NCBI RefSeq assembly: GCF_036323735.1
Contig: NC_086021.1
Span: forward strand, 160,936,976 to 161,000,975
Length of the DNA stretch: 64,000 nucleotides
Direction of reading: 5' to 3'
DNA from: Rattus norvegicus
Lineage: Eukaryota > Chordata > Mammalia > Rodentia > Muridae
Shown here: one piece after another, positions 58,457 through 64,000 of the stretch
Layout of the letters: every line of letters begins with the position of its first letter
How positions within the stretch are numbered: the stretch's first letter is position 1
Notes under the pieces: generated by a model
Database searches by the model: none
Seen by the model: the letters and a program-made list of their open reading frames with translations, nothing else
What the model was told of the DNA's origin: nothing
Made by a program: the position numbers and the translations under genes

Positions 58457-59290
58457 AGAATCCAGAGGAGTGAAATACCAGGAAATGGACTATAGGATAT
58501 TCATGCTAGCCCCTGAAAAAGAATTTTCTATATTTTGCCCATATCTCGGGAACTTAAGTGACATTAAACTCAAAAGACTAATTGGTTTGGCAGAAGACAT
58601 TTCAAACCAGGAGCTCATTCAGGTTGTATCATGGTTACTGTTCGTTGGTCTTATCTAGGTATACAGTAAGAGATACTTTAAAAATGTGCAGATTGGTAAG
58701 AAAAGGAGTACGCCTGAATTTAGTGTTTCAGATAAGGCAGATGTGAAGGCAACTGTAGTTGTCTAAAAAATTCCCACCCTGAAAGAGAAGCCTTGCACTT
58801 TGCATTGGGACAAAAGGGAAACGTTTTCCTGGGGACAAGACCAGAAATGCTAACTTATAAAAATAAAACCAAAGGAGAGAAAGAACCCAGGGAAGTCTTT
58901 CTCCAGGGCAGCCTTGAAGACATAAAAAGGCTCTGTGACCATGGTCCAAGAGCCAGGGGCAGCAGGTGTAAAAGATACAAGAGTGAGGGGGTCATAGAAG
59001 TTCACATCGAGTTTTCAAAAAGCCTCTGAGGTGAAGCAATGCGTGATGGGTTGGAATCCTTGCCAGGCGATCTTGAAAGGCAATCTCGTGGATCTTGGAA
59101 AGCAGACCCCAATCTGCAGGGCAGACTTTAGGATACTGGAGAGAACAGAACAGTGGGACATCGACCAAGGAAAGCTGAAGGCTCTGAGTGCAGGCAGACC
59201 AATCAGAGGTCGCATGTACTTACTGCAGGTGGCAGAGCTGGAGGGGCGGCACCATCCAGGGCAGCTGGAGCTCAGATGAATTCACCACAA

Positions 59291-59334
59291 GCCCAAGAGT
59301 CTGGATATTGAGCTGCAGAGTTGATCACTCTGCT
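59291..59334 (-). repeat. Right arm of the 44-bp perfect inverted repeat
   Basis: Begins GCCCAAGAGTCTGG and ends TTGATCACTCTGCT. Identity with the left arm stops at both ends. The arms enclose about 1.14 kb. Confidence 0.98.
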
Positions 59335-59529
59335 GGGTGTCAGTCGGTCTGGCTTTGGTCTACTCTCCCATTGCTGTGCTCCCATTCCTCCCATTTGGAA
59401 TGGGATTATATATTGTGGGCCATTATATATTAAAATACATTTATTTTACGGGGGCTTACGGTTAAGAGATTGTCTAGAGTCTCAGAAGAGACTTAAGGCT
59501 TTGGATGGTGTTAAGATTGTCAAAGACTA

Positions 59530-59625
59530 GGGTTGGGGATTTAGCTCAGTGGTAGAGTGCTTGCCTAGCGAGCGCAAGGCCCTGGGTTCGGTTCCCAGCT
59601 CTGAAAAAGAGAAAAAGAAAAAAAA
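59530..59625 (+). repeat. ID element with target duplication
   Basis: GGGGATTTAGCTCAGTGGTA to GGGTTCGGTTCCCAGCTC. AAGATTGTCAAAGACTA (59513-59529) and AAGATTGTTAAAGACTA (59626-59642) flank it. Confidence 0.97.
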
Positions 59626-59728
59626 AAGATTGTTAAAGACTATGGGATCTTGGAAGTTGACCCGAGTGCATTTTACATCATAAAATGACCCGGCCACCGT
59701 GTCTCCATTTTACTGCTTTTGGTTTGTA

Positions 59729-60200
59729 GTGTTGGGGGTGGAACCTAGGGCCTTGCATATACTAGTCAAACCCTCTACCACTGAGCTTCACTCCAGTCCT
59801 GCATTTGATTTGTGTGTGTGTGTGTGTGTGTGTCTGTGTCTGTGTGTGTGTGTCTGTGTGTGTGTTATATGGTGCATGACCGTAAGCTTGTACACCAGCA
59901 CACACTGTGCAGCGGTCACAGGAGGATGCCAGTTGTCCTCTTCTACCATCGTGTGCCCTATTTCCCTTGAGACTGAGTCTCTCACTGAACCTGGTGTTTC
60001 AGGTAGGCTGACTAGCTGTTGATCTTTGCGGACCCATCTTGGCTGTCAAGTTCTGGAGACCCATCTGTTCTCCAGCTCCCAGGGCCAAGGTTACAGGCAC
60101 TCCTGAGACCACGTCAGCTTTTTCCATGGGTTCTAGAGACAACTCGGGTCCTCAACCTGTCACAGCAAGTGTTCTTGCCCACTCGGCCATTTCCCAACCT
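59729..60200 (-). repeat. Old antisense tRNA-type SINEs around a (TG)n tract
   Basis: GGTGGAACCTAGGGCCTTGC and CTCTACCACTGAGC (to 59800) are ID-like antisense. (TG)n with TCTG interruptions covers 59808-59864. A worn B4/RSINE-type copy ends near GCCCACTCGGCCATTTCCC. Confidence 0.55.
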
Positions 60201-60945
60201 TTTATTCTTTGACCGAAGGATTACACACACGTAGAAGACAATACAATTCTGGCGTGAACACATAGCTCACTGGGTCTTCCCAGAGTGGACAGGGGTGTGA
60301 CGCCACCCAAACCAAGATGCAGAATGCTGACAGCACCCAGGAGCCTCCTTGGCTGCATCCCTGTTATGGACCCCTGACAGGAACTGTGTCTTACTATCAC
60401 TCGGAGTCCATAGAGTCTCCACTTTCTCTCTTGCCCCACCCACTTCATTAAGTCAGGAAACTCCAATCCTGTGTATCACAAGATTCGTCTTCTCTGCCCA
60501 GAGCCTCCCACCTTCCATTTCACTCTGAGAAGAATCCAAATCCTAACCATGGCCCACAAGTGCAGCTGAGAACTGGCATGTCTGGGCCTGCCTCCCCACT
60601 ACTACCCAGAATCCCTTGCTTCAGCCGCCATCCTGCTTTCTCTTTGCTCACACACAATGCACTGCAGTATATATATCCCCCGGGACTCTGATGCTCCTAC
60701 ACTCGGGGCCATGCCATCACCTCCTTCAGCTGGTGATCAAATGTCACCTTTAGACATCTGCTTCCACCCACGATGGAGTGGCAGAGACAGGAGCTATCCT
60801 CCTGCTAGAGACAGATACACAAAGGCAGGTAGCCTATCTGTAACGACAGTTTCCAGGACACTAAGCATCCGGCAGCGAAGGGCTGTGAAAGATACCTTTA
60901 TGTGATGAAACTGCTCTACACTGGGGAGAGGCTTCTAAAGAGAAT

Positions 60946-60949
<4 letters not shown>
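60201..60949. other. Non-coding DNA, nothing recognised
   Basis: Unique sequence; no gene recognised. Confidence 0.4.

Positions 60950-61008
<59 letters not shown>
60950..61008. repeat. (GT)n microsatellite
   Basis: About 29 uninterrupted GT units. Confidence 0.97.
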
Positions 61009-61009
<1 letters not shown>

Positions 61010-61187
61010 TCGCTCTGTGGGCAAAGGCACTTGCCACCACCAAGCTTGACGACTTGACTTTGATTGCTGAAACCCATGTGTGTAGACTCCTACAGGTTGT
61101 CTTCTTAACTGCTACACGTGTGCTGTCATGTGTACGCCTCCACACATACACATGCACAGAGGAACACAAAATGTTGTTTTGCATTGT

Positions 61188-61400
61188 AGGAGCTGGAAAG
61201 ATGACTCAGCACTTGTAGCTCTGCTCTTGTAGAGAACCTGGGATCAGCCCCAGCAGCCATGACAGCTAACAACTGTCTGTACCTCCACTTCCAGGGTACT
61301 GATGCCCTCCTCCAGCCTCAAAGGTACGAGGCACGCTTATGATGCACAGACATGTATGCAGGCAAAACACCTATGCACACAAAGGGAAATTTAAAGATCT
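61188..61400 (+). repeat. B3-like SINE
   Basis: GAGCTGGAAAGATGACTCAG, GGGATCAGCCCCAGCAGCC, CCTCCACTTCCAGGGTACTG, then an A-rich tail. Confidence 0.8.
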
Positions 61401-61737
61401 TGTTTTTAAGTGTCTTTTCAGGATTTCTGTTTCTATGATGAAAACAGGTCGGGGAGGGGAGGAGGTTTATTCAGCTTAGGCCTCTACATCACAGCTCACC
61501 ATGGAAGGAAGTCATAACAGGATTTCAAACCTGGCTGGAGCCAGGAGCTGATGAGAGGCCATAGAGGAGTTTTGCTTACTAGTTTGCTTCTCATGGCTTG
61601 CTCAACCTGCTTTTGTATAGAACTGAGGACCACCAGCCCAGGGATGGCACCACCCACAATGGGCAGTGCCCTCCCACATCTAGCACAAAATTTAAGAAAT
61701 GTCTCACCGATGAATCTTGGTTGGGTTGGGTTGGGTC

Positions 61738-61848
61738 GTATTAGTGGAGACAGGGTTTCTCTGTGTAGCCCTGACTCTCCTGGACCTCAAATGCAGAGAC
61801 AGCCTGCATCTGCCTCCCAAGTGCTAGAATTAAAGACTACTCAGCTCC
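61738..61848 (-). repeat. B1 SINE nested in the left direct repeat
   Basis: GACAGGGTTTCTCTGTGTAG, CTCCTGGACCTCAAATGCAG, CTGCCTCCCAAGTGCTAGAA; antisense. Confidence 0.9.
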
Positions 61849-62047
61849 CCTACAGCCAGATCTTATGGAGGCATTTTCTCAACTGAGGCTCCCTCCTCTC
61901 TGATTACTCTAGCTTGTGCCAAGTTGACAGAAAACTAGCCAATACGATAGACCCCTTATCAACCTGACACACAAACATATCACTTTTCAGTTAAAATCTT
62001 TCCTTTCTCCTTTATCCCCAAGAGCTCACATTAAAAACACAAATAAC

Positions 62048-62231
62048 GGGGCTGGAGAGATGGCTCAGTGGTTAAGAGCACCCGACTACTCTTCCAGAGG
62101 TCCTGAGTTCAATTCCCAGCAACCACATGGTGGCTCACAACCATCTATAATGAGATCTGCTGCCCTCTTCTGGTGTATCTGAAGACAGCTACAGTGTACT
62201 TATATATAATAAATGAATAAATCTTTAAAAA
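62048..62231 (+). repeat. B2 SINE with perfect target duplication
   Basis: GGCTGGAGAGATGGCTCAGT to a TATAATAAATGAATAAA tail. AAAACACAAATAAC lies at 62034-62047 and 62232-62245. Confidence 0.98.
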
Positions 62232-63756
62232 AAAACACAAATAACTTTAAAAGTCCTACAGTCTTTACAAATTCAAACATGTTAAAAATCTGAATATCTT
62301 TTAAAACTCTGACGTCTCTTTTAAAATCTAAAGTCTCTTTAGAAATTCAGCCTCTCAACTGTAGACTCCTGTAACATCAAAAATGAATGAAATTCATCCT
62401 TACCGCACACGGGGAGAACCAGGACACAGTCACAATCCGATCAAAGCAAAACTAAGCAGCCCTGTGTCAATGACATAACGTCCAGACTCTGAAACCCACT
62501 CATGGTCTTCTGGGCTCCTCCAAAGGACATGGGTCGCTTCTCTAGCTCTGTCCTATGCACTACACACAGCTCATCTTCTAGGCTCAGGCTGGCTCCATTC
62601 CACTGTTGCTGCTGTTGCTGCTGGTCATCCCATCTGGTGGTACTGGCGTCTTCAAGATGCTGGAGTCTTTTGCTGCAAGTGGGTTTCACTCTCACCAATA
62701 CCCTCTCATAGCTCTCTTCATGGTGCCAAGCTTCAACTTCTTTGTATGCCCCCCTCAATTCTGGGTCTTCAACTGCTGCTGAGGCTGCATCTGTAACAAT
62801 GGCTTCTCCTGAACTCTCACAGTGCCAAGCCTCAGCTGCTCTTCATGGCCCCCTCCTCATGGCTTCAGTACTAGAACCACCTGGGTGAGGTACAATCTTG
62901 GCCACCTCTGGAACTCAGCTTCTACGTGCTGGCTCTCAGGAAACACCTTCCAGAAGATTTCATCTCGATAATGCTGATTACTTCTTAATCGCCATTGATT
63001 TCTCAGCTCCAGCTAACCAGCATCAATTGTCCCAGTTAAGCAAAGGTTTCCCTTCGGTGGTGCTAGTCTCTTGCTAATCACTCTTTAGCCCCAGTTAACC
63101 AGAACAAAGGCTTCTTAATTCAAAATAACGAATGGCCCCAGTAGAATCTTTAAACTTCCCTCACAAAGGTCACATCCTTATCTTTCAGGCTCCTACAGAG
63201 CAGCTCACTGAGCTCTCAACACTCAATGGCTTTTCTAGCCCAGAGTTCCAAAGTCCTTCTACAATCCTCCTCAAAATGATATGGCCAGGTCTGTCACAGC
63301 AAGATCCCACTACGCTGAGTACCATCTTGACTTAGTTACAATTACTATTGATGTGATGAAACCCTATTATCAAAATAACTTGGGGAGGAAAGGGTTTCTT
63401 TCACTTACAGTTTGATAATAACATTATCAAAAGCAGTGAGGGTAGAACTCAAACAAGTTGGAGGCAGGAGCTGATACAGAGGCCATGGAGGGGTGCTGCT
63501 TACTGGCTTGCCTCTCATGACTTGCTCAGTCTACTTTATTATAGATCCCATGACCTCCATCACAAGGGTGGCACCACCCACAATGGGCTGGACCCTCCCA
63601 CATCAAGTACAGATTAAGAAAATACCCTAGTTACAGTCTTGCCTACAGCTCAATCTTTTGGAAGCATTTTCTCAATCAAGGGTCTCTTCTCTGATGACTC
63701 TAGCTTGTGTCAGATTGACATAAACCCAGCCAGTACATTGAGCAGTTTAAAGCAGA

Positions 63757-63890
63757 GGGCACAGTGGTACTCACCTTTATTCCCGGGATTTGGGAGGCAG
63801 AGGCAGATAAATCTCTGTGAGTCTGAGACCAGCCTGATCTACATAGTGAGTGCCAGGACAGCCAGAGCTACTTGTCTCAGAGAGGGTGGG
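63757..63890 (+). repeat. B1 SINE
   Basis: CACCTTTATTCCCGGGATTT, GAGGCAGAGGCAGATAAATC, GACCAGCCTGATCTACATAG, GACAGCCAGAGCTAC. Confidence 0.93.
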
Positions 63891-64000
63891 GGGAGAGAAC
63901 AGTGCTCAATACACAAGCCCAGAAACAGTGCGACACGGGAAAAGTCTAGTTCTCAGTACAGCACGACAGAGGACCTTTTTCAGGTCATAAAAGCAAGAGT

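Larger units (their letters stand above)
58457..59700 (+). other. Unassigned A/T-rich block, possibly an old LTR-type repeat
   Basis: A/T-rich with a TATATATTAAAATA stretch and an end resembling rodent LTR text (ACTATGGGATCTTGGAAGTTG, GCATTTTACATCATAAAATG). It contains the right inverted-repeat arm and an ID insertion. The 89-codon ORF at 58389-58658 starts in the B2 tail and is not recognised. Confidence 0.35.
61422..63738 (+). mobile_element. Element bounded by ~400-bp LTR-like direct repeats
   Basis: The left repeat (61422-61960, split by an antisense B1) and right repeat (63338-63738) share the same ordered blocks in the same direction: CTATGATGAAAAC / ATGTGATGAAACC, GGCACCACCCACAATGGGC, CCTCCCACATC, GCATTTTCTCAA, GACTCTAGCTTGTG-type end. 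The 1.4 kb between has no coding capacity and includes a B2. This is the shape of a non-autonomous LTR retroelement or of two insertions of one repeat. Confidence 0.55.

Noticed and set aside
58389..58658. 89-codon ORF ending in VSWLLFVGLI
   Set aside because: Its start lies in the B2 tail and the remainder is A/T-rich unassigned sequence with many nearby stops; no family recognised.
12321..62200. tRNA genes suggested by A-box/B-box sequences
   Set aside because: All are ID, B2, B3 or B4-type SINEs with A-rich tails and target duplications; no cloverleaf that stands on its own.
37451..64000. Scrt2 coding sequence expected to the right by human synteny
   Set aside because: No zinc-finger (C2H2) coding stretch is present in any frame; the gene must lie beyond the window.

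Overview
The window is mammalian nuclear DNA, almost certainly rat (Rattus). Young, target-duplication-flanked ID elements (BC1/tRNA-Ala type SINEs) are frequent and sit among rodent B1, B2, B3 and B4-type SINEs, rodent L1 and LTR-like repeats, and many long (CA)n tracts. The one multi-exon protein-coding gene that can be read with confidence is the riboflavin transporter gene Slc52a3 (RFVT3, orthologue of human SLC52A3/C20orf54) on the plus strand. It has a GC-box-containing non-coding first exon near 28.4-28.54 kb, four coding exons between 32841 and 36635 (463 codons), and an ATTAAA polyadenylation signal at 37426.

Layout. 0-10 kb: non-coding DNA with two GC-rich patches (about 2.36-2.6 kb and 8.24-8.55 kb). 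On the minus strand these look like alternative first exons. The second has a CCAAT box and a near-perfect RFX X-box. In human the neighbour head-to-head with SLC52A3 is FAM110A, so they may belong to rat Fam110a, whose coding exon would lie left of the window. 11.5-12.2 kb: an intact, full-length RPS29 retrocopy nested in an older dispersed rodent repeat. 12-28 kb: intergenic DNA with SINEs, an LTR-like promoter unit (17.06-17.73 kb), an antisense L1 with a B2 inside it, and CTCF-like motifs at 23.8, 25.15 and 28.03 kb. 28.3-37.5 kb: Slc52a3. 37.5-54.2 kb: repeat-rich DNA with a ~1 kb CA-rich array that has a 95-bp higher-order period, a 10-copy 16-bp minisatellite and a second CA array. 54.2-55 kb: an isolated GC-rich promoter-like block with a consensus CTCF motif and an 80-codon ORF of unknown identity. 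55-64 kb: repeats, including a 44-bp perfect inverted repeat and an element bounded by ~400-bp direct repeats.

How the parts relate. Only Slc52a3 has an evident product. The plus-oriented CTCF motif at 54.3 kb and the minus-oriented motifs at 25.1 and 28.0 kb point away from the gene. I see no clear novel multi-gene system. The best candidates for something undescribed are the 54.5-kb promoter/ORF unit, the 44-bp inverted repeat, and the intact RPS29 retrocopy. Family names and human comparisons come from memory; no database search was run.
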